Shown here in pieces: positions 52,761-60,485 of a stretch of DNA of 64,000 nucleotides. The notes beneath the pieces were generated by a model. The model worked only from the letters and a program-made list of their open reading frames with translations, was not told the DNA's origin and did not search any database. The stretch is from the NCBI GenBank assembly GCA_964501365.1, contig CAZCST010000030.1, positions 154,017-218,016 on the forward strand, written 5' to 3'. The stretch's first letter is position 1. Every line of letters starts with the position of its first letter. A program made the translations under genes and the position numbers. Source of the DNA: CAZAMB01 sp964501365 (GTDB lineage Bacteria > Planctomycetota > Phycisphaerae > UBA1845).

Positions 52761-54259
52761 TAGGCGCTCCTCCATGTGCCCGATCGCCAGGGGGCGTTCA
52801 ACCCGTCAAGGGACGTTCCATGACCTGCGACTGCACCAGCGTCTCGGCGTGGCGCCTTCTGTCCGGCCAGCGCGGCAACGACAATCGCTTCGCGCGGAAC
52901 GCTCTTGACGTTCGACGCAATCGCATGTTCCTGAAGAAATTGCGTATGAAGCCGGCCGGCCTGGACTTCAGGATGTTGAATCAGCCGGCGCAAGAACTGA
53001 ATGTTTGTCGTGACGCCCAGCACCGCGAACCGCTGAAGCGCCCAGCCCATCTTTTCCAATGCATCAGCACGCGTGTGCCCATTGACGATCAACTTCGCCA
53101 GCATGGGATCATAATAAACCGACACTTCTGATCCGCGCGTCACGCCCGAATCCACCCGGATTCCCGGTCCTGTCGGCGGCGCATACACGTCGATCGTTCC
53201 GATGGATGGCATGAAATCGCGTCCGGCATCCTCCGCACAGATACGCACCTCGATCGCGTGCCCATCCTGCCGCAAATCGTCCTGCGTAAACGGCAGCCGC
53301 TCGCCTGCCGCCACCAAGATCTGCGCGCGAACCAGATCATGCCCCGTGGTCAGCTCCGTCACTGGATGCTCGACCTGCAGACGCGTGTTGATTTCCAGGA
53401 AATAGAACTCCCCGGACGCATCGAGCAGGAATTCCACCGTCCCGGCGTTGGTGTATTTCACCGCTCGCGCCGCACGAACCGCTGCCTCGCCCATGCTCGC
53501 CCGAAGTTGCGGCGTCAGCGCCGGCGAGGGCGTCTCCTCCAGAATTTTCTGGTGACGCCGCTGGATCGAACATTCCCGCTCAAAAAGATGCACCACATTC
53601 CCGTGCGAATCACCAAAAATCTGGAACTCTACGTGCCGTGGCCGCTCGATGTATCGCTCCAGGAAAACTTGCGAATCTCCAAACGCCGCATTCGCCTCCC
53701 GCTGCGCAGCCTCTACGGAAGCCGGCAGATCCCGCTCCTCCCGAACCAGCCGCATCCCCTTGCCGCCGCCGCCCGACGCCGCCTTCACCAGAACCGGGTA
53801 GCCGATGCGCTTGGCCTCCGCGACGAACCGCTTGGGCTCTTCCTGTCCCGTCCCTGTCCACCCCGGCACAACCGGCACGCCTGCCGCCGCCAGCGCTTTC
53901 TTGGCCGCAATCTTGTTGCCCGTCGCACGAATCACCTCCGGCGATGGCCCAATGAATGTGATCCCCGCTTCGCCGCACGCTTGAGCGAAAGCGGCATTCT
54001 CTGACAGGAACCCATACCCCGGATGAATGGCATCGATGCGATTGCGCCTGGCAATCTCAATGATCTTTTCGCCTCGAAGATAGGTCTCCGCCGCCGTCTT
54101 ACCCTCCAGCGCATAGGCCTCGTCGGCAGCGACAACGTGCGGAGCCGATCGGTCCGGATCGGAATGAACCACCGCCGCAGTGATTCCCATTTCCTGCACG
54201 GTCTGCGCAACGCGTACCGCAATCTCGCCACGATTGGCAATCAGAATTCGCTTGAACAT
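52760..54259 (-). CDS. Biotin carboxylase subunit of an acyl-CoA carboxylase (MCC-like)
   Basis: A 499-residue ATP-grasp biotin carboxylase that carboxylates biotin with bicarbonate and ATP. N-terminus FKRILIANRGEIAVRVAQTV and signatures YPVLVKAASGGGGKGMRLV, YIERPRHVEFQIFGDSHGNV, LFERECSIQRRHQKILEE and EFYFLEINTRLQVEHPVTEL are intact. The C-terminus LNAPWRSGTWRSA resembles the linker of MCC alpha subunits, supporting the idea of a gene split rather than a stand-alone AccC. The carboxyltransferase subunit is absent from the operon. The start ATG at 54257-54259 is chosen; a TTG three codons earlier is possible. Confidence 0.94.
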   Translation of the reverse strand: MFKRILIANRGEIAVRVAQTVQEMGITAAVVHSDPDRSAPHVVAADEAYALEGKTAAETYLRGEKIIEIARRNRIDAIHPGYGFLSENAAFAQACGEAGITFIGPSPEVIRATGNKIAAKKALAAAGVPVVPGWTGTGQEEPKRFVAEAKRIGYPVLVKAASGGGGKGMRLVREERDLPASVEAAQREANAAFGDSQVFLERYIERPRHVEFQIFGDSHGNVVHLFERECSIQRRHQKILEETPSPALTPQLRASMGEAAVRAARAVKYTNAGTVEFLLDASGEFYFLEINTRLQVEHPVTELTTGHDLVRAQILVAAGERLPFTQDDLRQDGHAIEVRICAEDAGRDFMPSIGTIDVYAPPTGPGIRVDSGVTRGSEVSVYYDPMLAKLIVNGHTRADALEKMGWALQRFAVLGVTTNIQFLRRLIQHPEVQAGRLHTQFLQEHAIASNVKSVPREAIVVAALAGQKAPRRDAGAVAGHGTSLDGLNAPWRSGTWRSA

Positions 54260-54415
54260 CTGCGCCAAGCATAGTGGCCTTACCGTCCCCCCTACAAGAG
54301 GGCGGTTTGGGGCTCACCGAGTGGCTCGGCTTCATGCCAGTTGTTTGCGGCGGCGATTCGGCCGCCTACCATACAACCGTCGGATTTTAGATTACTTGAT
54401 ACACGCGGATTCACC

Positions 54416-54988
54416 ATGCCCAAGACACGTCTCGAAGCCTTCAGCGATGGCGTCATTGCCATCATCATCACCATCATGGTGCTGGAAATGAAAGCCCCCC
54501 ACGGCCCCGACTGGTCCGAACTTCGCCCCATCATCCCCATTTTCCTGAGCTACGTGATGAGCTATGCCTACCTGGGCATCTACTGGAACAACCACCACCA
54601 CATGCTTCACGCCACCCAGCGAATCAACGGCAACGTACTCTGGGCCAATCTTCACCTTCTCTTCTGGCTGTCGCTCGTTCCCTTCACCACCGGCTGGATG
54701 AGTGAAAACAACTTCGCTCCACTGCCAACGGCCGTCTACGGAGTCGTCCTGCTCGGGGCCGCCATCGCCTACACCATCCTTCAGGCAGCGATCCTCGCGC
54801 CTCAGAACCAGAACACCAAACTCAAAGAAGCAATCGGAAAAGATATCAAGGGCAAGGCTTCCATCGGCCTATACATCCTCGCCATCGTACTGGCGACTAT
54901 GAGCCAATGGATCGCAATCGCCATCTACATTCTCGTGGCCCTGATATGGCTAATCCCCGACCGCCGCATCGAAATGCGAGTGACATGA
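54416..54988 (+). CDS. TMEM175-family potassium channel protein (DUF1211)
   Basis: A 190-residue membrane protein with six helices. The hallmark RLEAFSDGVIAIIITIMVLE at residues 4-23 carries the FSDGV-x-A-I motif of prokaryotic TMEM175 channels, which form tetrameric potassium pores lacking the TVGYG filter. Later helices include FLSYVMSYAYLGIYWNNHHH, the second conserved segment. The ATG at 54416 is chosen because the motif begins four residues downstream; a longer frame from 54341 adds no support. It precedes the DNA glycosylase gene by three bases. Confidence 0.85.
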   Translation: MPKTRLEAFSDGVIAIIITIMVLEMKAPHGPDWSELRPIIPIFLSYVMSYAYLGIYWNNHHHMLHATQRINGNVLWANLHLLFWLSLVPFTTGWMSENNFAPLPTAVYGVVLLGAAIAYTILQAAILAPQNQNTKLKEAIGKDIKGKASIGLYILAIVLATMSQWIAIAIYILVALIWLIPDRRIEMRVT

Positions 54989-54991
54989 GCC

Positions 54992-55708
54992 ATGAACCTG
55001 CTCGCCATTGCTGACGATCTGACTTCAAACCTGCGACGACTTCGATTCTCGCAGCCCGTCTCGCATGTCTACAACCCGCTCGAATACGCACGGGACATCT
55101 TCAACCAGTACACAATGCGATACGGCGCGGGAGAAAAGGAAGCAATCCTGGTCGGAATGAATCCGGGCCCATGGGGGATGGCGCAGACGGGAATACCATT
55201 CGGAGAGATCAGCGTCGTGCGCGACTGGCTCGGATTGTCTGGGCCGGTCGGCAAGCCCATGCGGGAAAATCCCGCGCGTCCCGTCCTCGGTTTCCGGTGT
55301 GCCCGCAGCGAGGTCAGCGGAAAACGGCTCTGGGGCTGGGCGCAGAACCGTTTCGATACACCGAAGAAATTCTTCAAACGCTTCTATGTTGCCAATTATT
55401 GTCCATTGCTTTTCATGGAAGAAAGCGGGCGAAACATCACTCCCGACAAGCTCGCCGCACCGGAGCGCGCGGATTTGGAAGCTCATTGCGATTCGGCGCT
55501 TCGTCGAACCGTTCAGGCACTGCGTCCGCGATTTGTAATCGGCGTGGGTAACTATGCAGAAAAGTGCGCCCTCCGAAGCCTGAAAGGCGTCGATGTGACC
55601 ATCGGTCGAATCCTGCATCCCAGCCCAGCGAGTCCCTTGGCCAACACAAATTGGGCCAGGCAGGCGGAAGAACAATTGTCCGAACTGGGGCTATGCCTCG
55701 ACCCTTGA
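54992..55708 (+). CDS. SMUG1-like single-strand-selective uracil-DNA glycosylase
   Basis: A 238-residue DNA repair enzyme. The uracil-binding motif GMNPGPWGMAQTGIPFGE is the SMUG1 signature (G-M-N-P-G-P-x-G-M-A-Q-T-G-V-P-F-G) with the catalytic Asn, and HPSPASPLAN matches the second motif with its His. NYCPLLFMEESGRNITP also fits. SMUG1 removes uracil and oxidised pyrimidines; bacterial copies are patchy and thought to have been acquired horizontally. The ATG lies four bases after the channel stop codon; the Shine-Dalgarno is weak. Cooperation with that channel is unlikely. Confidence 0.92.
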   Translation: MNLLAIADDLTSNLRRLRFSQPVSHVYNPLEYARDIFNQYTMRYGAGEKEAILVGMNPGPWGMAQTGIPFGEISVVRDWLGLSGPVGKPMRENPARPVLGFRCARSEVSGKRLWGWAQNRFDTPKKFFKRFYVANYCPLLFMEESGRNITPDKLAAPERADLEAHCDSALRRTVQALRPRFVIGVGNYAEKCALRSLKGVDVTIGRILHPSPASPLANTNWARQAEEQLSELGLCLDP

Positions 55709-55806
55709 TAATCCGGAGCCTTGTGAGACCTCGCTCGGCAGAATAAACCATTTATCTGCTGCCCCATGCATGGTATCATGCGAAACGATCGTCCTTGAGG
55801 ATAACT

Positions 55807-56361
55807 GTGCAAGCAGCCAATACCCAATCCCTTCCGCAGGCCAACCGCCCTTTGCTCCGCTTTGTAGTATTCCTCGCGGGCGGGTTTCTGATGTTTCTTG
55901 GCATTTTCTATTTCTGGATTTCCGAAAGCGAATTTTTTGCCCGATATCTGTCGCTGAATGCAAGCGCGAGTGCGGCCGTGATGCGCTGGCTTGGCACGGA
56001 TGTGGTCGCCGATGGCATTCAGGTTCGATCCTCCGAATACTCGCTCATGATCAAGCATGGCTGCGATGCATTGCAGCCCACCGCGTTTTTTGTGATCGCC
56101 ATGTTGAGCAGTCCGGTCGCTGTTCCTTGGAAACGCCGAATGCCACCGATTCTGGCCGGAATCGCGGCGCTCTTGCTGCTGAATATCGTACGCATCGTCA
56201 CGCTCTTTTACGCAGGCTGGAAAACAAGTCCCACGGTCTTTGAATTGCTCCACGAAGACATCTGGCAGGCTGTATTCATCTTTCTCCCGCTTGTGTTCTG
56301 GATTGGATGGGCCTTGCGCGTCACTCGAAAACCAACCGGAACCATGCATGATCCAGCGTGA
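55807..56361 (+). CDS. xrtH: Exosortase H (IPTL-CTERM-specific type)
   Basis: A 184-residue membrane cysteine protease/transpeptidase of the exosortase family, with about five helices. The catalytic triad is C86 in IKHGCDALQPTAFF, R129 in LLLNIVRIVTLF and H149 in LLHEDIWQAV. Its short length and the downstream partner protein point to exosortase H, which family knowledge pairs with IPTL-CTERM substrates; such a tail is present at 3636-4379. The start is GTG at 55807, supported by gaggataact immediately upstream; a TTG four codons earlier overlaps that Shine-Dalgarno. The ATG of the next gene overlaps its end by 14 bases. Confidence 0.87.
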   Translation: MQAANTQSLPQANRPLLRFVVFLAGGFLMFLGIFYFWISESEFFARYLSLNASASAAVMRWLGTDVVADGIQVRSSEYSLMIKHGCDALQPTAFFVIAMLSSPVAVPWKRRMPPILAGIAALLLLNIVRIVTLFYAGWKTSPTVFELLHEDIWQAVFIFLPLVFWIGWALRVTRKPTGTMHDPA

Positions 56362-56971
56362 CACCGTTCGCACATTTGCCATTCGGCTTGCGGTCGTCTA
56401 TCTGCTTCTGGTGATCCCCTGGCCGAAAACGGACGTTGCGTTTAGTGCCATCTATCGAGGCAGTGCAAACACGCTCATTTCGGCACTTGGACTTGGCGAC
56501 TACCTCGACCTTCACCCATCACCAAACCATCATCCGCGCGGCGATATCGAATTAACCACAACCAATCCGCAAACCGGAAAACTCCTCCGAATTGAATACG
56601 GATCGCGTGATTGGGGATATCTGCCATTGGCCGCAGGACTTGCACTGTTGCTCGCCGTGCCTCCGCCGTGGCCCGGGCGCGTACGATCGGGAATTGTCCT
56701 TGTAGGACTGATCATCTTGTTTCTTTTGGCGCGCATTGCCGTTGCCGGACTTTACGGCCTAGGATCGGTGGGCGTCATTGCCTTTGGCGCCAGATCACTG
56801 GAGGCTTTGGGCAACTTGATGCTGGCGTTTTCCGCGACGCCCGTCCTGACGTATGTCGTGCCTGTCCTCTTGTGGCTGCTTACACTCTATCGAAGTTTTG
56901 GATTCGATTTTGGCGCATCGACAAAAGACGGACCCAGGTCCGCGGACAAATCAAAGGTTGGCGCCCCGTGA
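56348..56971 (+). CDS. Exosortase H-associated membrane protein
   Basis: A 207-residue membrane protein encoded directly downstream of and overlapping xrtH by 14 bases. An N-terminal helix (FAIRLAVVYLLLVIPWPKTD) precedes a soluble section with HPSPNHHPRGDIELTTTN, then three to four helices (LPLAAGLALLLAVPPPWPG, SGIVLVGLIILFLLARIAVA, PVLTYVVPVLLWLLTLYRSF). Similar proteins accompany exosortase H in other genomes, but their biochemical role is unknown. The ATG at 56348 is chosen; a longer frame would lie inside xrtH. It is convergent with the next gene, three bases away. Confidence 0.8.
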   Translation: MIQRDTVRTFAIRLAVVYLLLVIPWPKTDVAFSAIYRGSANTLISALGLGDYLDLHPSPNHHPRGDIELTTTNPQTGKLLRIEYGSRDWGYLPLAAGLALLLAVPPPWPGRVRSGIVLVGLIILFLLARIAVAGLYGLGSVGVIAFGARSLEALGNLMLAFSATPVLTYVVPVLLWLLTLYRSFGFDFGASTKDGPRSADKSKVGAP

Positions 56972-56973
56972 AA

Positions 56974-57633
56974 TCAGACAGTAGTGTCGAATTTCGGTGT
57001 GTTCGCTCCGCCGACCGGATTGCTTCCCGAACCCAATTGGGTCACCTGTAACTGCGTGTAGGAAAGGGAAGTGACCTGGGTGGAAATCGTTGTGGACGAA
57101 TAAGAAAGCGACGAGAAACCACCGCCTGCACCGCCAAGTTTTCCAAGCGAACTTCCAACCTGGCCGCCACAGCCGCGTTGCTGCTCCAGCATAGACATAA
57201 GGATCAGCAGGGTAATCATCATTTCCAGCATTTGATTGCCCTGTCCGCCACCGCCGATGCTGGACAGCATCTGACTGACGCTCGACGAAATCCCAAGCAT
57301 CGAAATTGATTGTCCGTTGATGAGGGGAGAGTTCTGAGCTGCCGCAGGCATCCCCGCACCCTGTGCGCCGGAAAGGTCGCCGACAGGTGAAGGTCGGTTG
57401 AGCCAGTCAAGACGGCCATTTCCCAGTGGTTGTATGGGTCCCATTGCTGCATTCCCCTCCTCTGCCTCCCAGCCATAACGCAAACCCGGCAGGGGAGCAG
57501 TTATCAACGGAAGCATTTGGGGCACCAATAACAGGACCGAAAATGACAGAATGCCATAAACAATTATCCGAAAACGACTTGCATTCCACGTTGGGGCCGA
57601 TTCGGTGTGGCCGATTATGAGGGCAGGATGCAA
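56974..57633 (-). CDS. Unknown membrane-anchored low-complexity protein
   Basis: A 219-residue protein with one hydrophobic helix near residues 22-45 (FRIIVYGILSFSVLLLVPQM). The rest is Gly/Ser/Gln-rich (GGGGQGNQMLEMMITLLILM, then LGKLGGAGGGFSSLSYSSTT, then YTQLQVTQLGSGSNPVGG). A second Met/Leu-rich hydrophobic stretch around residue 140 might be another helix. No family is recognised. The only start giving this frame is TTG at 57631-57633, so the 5' end is uncertain. It lies three bases from the 3' end of the exosortase H partner gene; functional association is possible but not shown. Confidence 0.5.
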   Translation of the reverse strand: MHPALIIGHTESAPTWNASRFRIIVYGILSFSVLLLVPQMLPLITAPLPGLRYGWEAEEGNAAMGPIQPLGNGRLDWLNRPSPVGDLSGAQGAGMPAAAQNSPLINGQSISMLGISSSVSQMLSSIGGGGQGNQMLEMMITLLILMSMLEQQRGCGGQVGSSLGKLGGAGGGFSSLSYSSTTISTQVTSLSYTQLQVTQLGSGSNPVGGANTPKFDTTV

Positions 57634-57863
57634 ATCAGAATCACTCTTCGATGAATTGCTGACCCATGTGGCCGCGAGGCATCATGGGTCTCCCGTCGTT
57701 GACACAGCTCAGCAGCGACTTCAGAATTCGGATTCACCGGTCGGCGGCCGCTGCATCGGAGCTTGGAGTTGCTAGTTTTCGGGCCGCCAAAATCCGGTGG
57801 CGCACCGTCACGTTACACTGCGTCGAGTATTGGGGTGCGCGGTTGTTCATTGCGTATTGCATC

Positions 57864-58790
57864 ATGGGTTTAGCTTCTTTGCAGCCACCATCCGTGAAAA
57901 ATCGAAAGACCCTGGCCGCCCTCGCGCCTGCCAAGATCAATCTTGTTTTGGAAGTCCTTGATCGGCGAGGGGACGGCTTCCATGACATCCATTCCCTGGC
58001 CATCGGTGTGGGTTTGTTTGATAGTATGACCTGCTCCTGGCCCAATGACCCGGGCCTGACAGTGAATTGCTCCGACCCGACATTGCACTCTGAATCCAAT
58101 CTGGCAACACGCGCGGCACTTCTGGTTGCACGGCATGTGGGTTGCGATCCGCAAGTTCGGATTGACCTGGAAAAGCACATTCCGATGGGAGCCGGTTTGG
58201 GCGGCGGCAGCAGCGATGCGGCCACGACCATGCGGGCCTGCAACGCGATCTGGAACGCGGGGCTGACCGACGCCGAAATGGCACAGTTAGGCGCTGAGTT
58301 GGGGTCGGACGTCCCTTTGTTTTTTCACTTGCCGGCCGCGGAAATGTCGGGCCGCGGTGAATGTGTTGCACCGGTTACGCTTCGATGGCGCGGAACCGTC
58401 TTACTGGTTTTTCCGGGGATTCACGTCAATACCGCTGACGCCTACAAGGCCTGGCGCAAGCAGGATTGTGCGAGTTCTCAACCAACTTCGTTCGAGACCC
58501 TGGCCGCAACGCCGCGCGCTGATGATTTGCACCATCAGATTCACAACGATTTGGAATCCGCGGTTTTTCGCGTTTGTCCCCGCGTGAAAGAGGTCCAGGA
58601 CCATCTTGCCGGCATGGGCCTGCCTCCAACCCGCATGACGGGATCAGGCTCGGCGTTGTTTCGTTTGTTTGATGATGAAGATCAGGCCCGCCACGCAGAA
58701 CGCACGATACGCAAGCAGAGCACGGGGCTGAAAGTCGAGGTCGTCGCCGGTCCGGTCGGCGCGCCTGCGTTTGATTCAAAGGAGTCATGA
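57864..58790 (+). CDS. ispE: 4-diphosphocytidyl-2-C-methyl-D-erythritol kinase
   Basis: A 308-residue GHMP kinase of the MEP isoprenoid pathway, phosphorylating CDP-methylerythritol. N-terminus APAKINLVLEVLDRRGDGFH, the ATP-binding GHMP loop PMGAGLGGGSSDAATTMRAC and the C-terminal MTGSGSALFRLF are characteristic. The start ATG at 57864 (MGLASLQPP) is chosen because KINL lies at a normal distance; a longer frame to 57666 is unsupported. The stop is directly followed by the spoVG ATG. The ispE-spoVG pairing recurs in Firmicutes and several planctomycetes. Confidence 0.95.
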   Translation: MGLASLQPPSVKNRKTLAALAPAKINLVLEVLDRRGDGFHDIHSLAIGVGLFDSMTCSWPNDPGLTVNCSDPTLHSESNLATRAALLVARHVGCDPQVRIDLEKHIPMGAGLGGGSSDAATTMRACNAIWNAGLTDAEMAQLGAELGSDVPLFFHLPAAEMSGRGECVAPVTLRWRGTVLLVFPGIHVNTADAYKAWRKQDCASSQPTSFETLAATPRADDLHHQIHNDLESAVFRVCPRVKEVQDHLAGMGLPPTRMTGSGSALFRLFDDEDQARHAERTIRKQSTGLKVEVVAGPVGAPAFDSKES

Positions 58791-59885
58791 ATGGAAATTT
58801 CCGATATCCGCGTCAAGTTGATTCAGGATGCCAGCGACCGGCTCAAGGCCGTGTGCAGCATCACGCTTGACGACGAATTCGTCGTGCGCGACCTGAAGGT
58901 CGTCGAGGGAACCAACGGACTCTTCGTGGCCATGCCTTCGCGGAAACTGTCCGTGCATTGCCCGCAATGTCGCGGGAAAAATCATCTCCGTGCAAGATTT
59001 TGCAATGAGTGTGGCGCCAAACTTCCACCCGCCCGCGCCACCGGGGATGCAGCCGGTCGCCTCCGCATGCACCGGGACATCGCGCACCCCATCAATCCAA
59101 CCTTCCGCGAGATTGTGCAAAGCCGCGTGATTGAGAAGTATCGGGCGGAGGCGGAGCTGTCGAAGAATCCCGATTATGTTCCCGTTGATATTGATGCCGA
59201 CTTTGAAGAAAAAGTGCAGGAGATCTCGGAAGACACCGGCAGCCAATATGCCCCAAGCGAATACGATCAACTCATTGCCGGATTAAACAAGGGCGCCGGC
59301 GCGCAGCCGGCCCGCGAGCGCGAACCGCGACCCATCCCCGCCGCTCCGAGTCCCCGCCCGCCGCGTACGAACGACCGGCGTCATGGCGACGACCGCCCGC
59401 CACGACCGCAGCGAGGTCCGGCGCAACGATCATCGCAAAAACCCGACACGAGGCGATCCGAACCGGCACGCCCACCGCGAAACCACGGTTCGCAACCCCG
59501 CATCGCCCCCCTGCCTCCCATCTATTCCGATGAGCCGGACAGCGCGATGGACGAAGTGAATGGAAACGTAGCGCCGCCTGCCGAATCCAGGAGGGAAAGC
59601 TCCCCGCGACGCCCATCACCGCCCCGTCGCGGCGAGGATCGCCCCCCGCCTCGCCGAACGCAGGAACGCAGCCCAGAGCGAAACCCCAGACCAATGCCTG
59701 TCGAGCCGGTCAAAGACGAAGTTCCACCTCGTCGCGTTGAGCCGATTCACGACGTCGTTGCATCCCGTCCGGTTGAACCCCCCGCCGCACCGCGACCAAC
59801 GCCTGCGCCTCCAAAACCCGCTCCACCGGCACCCACAAGGAAGTACGAGAAAGCCGAGGACTTGCCGTTCGGGGCCGGACTTTGA
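58791..59885 (+). CDS. spoVG: SpoVG-family regulator with inserted zinc ribbon and long disordered tail
   Basis: A 364-residue protein. Residues 1-55 match SpoVG (MEISDIRVKLIQDASDRLKA, then SITLDDEFVVRDLKVVEGTN, then GLFVAMPSRK). A zinc ribbon is inserted (CPQCRGKNHLRARFCNECG, two CxxC pairs). SpoVG then resumes with MHRDIAHPINPTFREIVQSR. After residue 165 the chain is Pro/Arg/Glu-rich and disordered to the end (over 190 residues). SpoVG is an RNA/DNA-binding regulator; in Firmicutes it is about 95 residues. The start ATG directly abuts the ispE stop. The role in this organism is unknown; nucleic-acid binding is likely. Confidence 0.9.
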   Translation: MEISDIRVKLIQDASDRLKAVCSITLDDEFVVRDLKVVEGTNGLFVAMPSRKLSVHCPQCRGKNHLRARFCNECGAKLPPARATGDAAGRLRMHRDIAHPINPTFREIVQSRVIEKYRAEAELSKNPDYVPVDIDADFEEKVQEISEDTGSQYAPSEYDQLIAGLNKGAGAQPAREREPRPIPAAPSPRPPRTNDRRHGDDRPPRPQRGPAQRSSQKPDTRRSEPARPPRNHGSQPRIAPLPPIYSDEPDSAMDEVNGNVAPPAESRRESSPRRPSPPRRGEDRPPPRRTQERSPERNPRPMPVEPVKDEVPPRRVEPIHDVVASRPVEPPAAPRPTPAPPKPAPPAPTRKYEKAEDLPFGAGL

Positions 59886-59927
59886 GCGATTGACAACGGA
59901 GGAAGCGAGAACGCCGCCGCGTCCTTA

Positions 59928-60485
59928 TCATCGCTGGGGACTGACGTGCGTACCCGGCCGGTGAAAGAGTACAACCGCGACAACGATCACGGACACGGAC
60001 ATGAGCATGACGATGGGCCTCGTGGACGAATCGCAGAAGATGGCATCGTAGTTGAAGTCCGGCAGCCACCACGTTGCACGGGAAAACCACGTGGGAGGCG
60101 TCACGGGCGTCGGGACGAAGTCTTCATCACCAAGTTCAGCGATGCTCGCGTAGCCATCCTGATTCTCAACCGCAACCGGGACGACCTTCTCTCCGGGCCG
60201 CTCAAACCCAAGGTCGCGTTGAGCCAGCCGCGCAACCACAGTCGGGTCGTTTTGAATGGCATCCACCTGCCGCCGCTCGAGCGCGACGACGGCGCGAAGC
60301 TTTTCGAGGCGATGGAACTCGCGCTGCTCAGCGATTTTGGCCGCCTGATAGTTTCGCCACTCGGGCATGAGGATGCACGGCGCAAACGTGCCAACGCCAA
60401 GGAGAATCAGAAGCCAGAAAACAGCCGCCCCGTTGCTTGCAATGCGAATCGGCTGATCACGGTTGGATGCTGCTGCTTCCGTCAC
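59928..60485 (-). CDS. FtsB/DivIC-like septum formation initiator family protein
   Basis: A 185-residue protein. A transmembrane helix at about residues 22-42 (AVFWLLILLGVGTFAPCILM) is followed by a coiled coil (YQAAKIAEQREFHRLEKLRA), the layout of FtsB/DivIC. It starts with GTG at 60483-60485, overlapping the eno stop by one base (TAGTG); the eno-ftsB pairing is common in bacteria. Beyond the coiled coil lie about 90 extra residues ending in a second hydrophobic helix (PIVMLMSVSVIVVAVVLF), which FtsB lacks. Assignment rests on topology and gene order. Confidence 0.7.
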   Translation of the reverse strand: MTEAAASNRDQPIRIASNGAAVFWLLILLGVGTFAPCILMPEWRNYQAAKIAEQREFHRLEKLRAVVALERRQVDAIQNDPTVVARLAQRDLGFERPGEKVVPVAVENQDGYASIAELGDEDFVPTPVTPPTWFSRATWWLPDFNYDAIFCDSSTRPIVMLMSVSVIVVAVVLFHRPGTHVSPQR

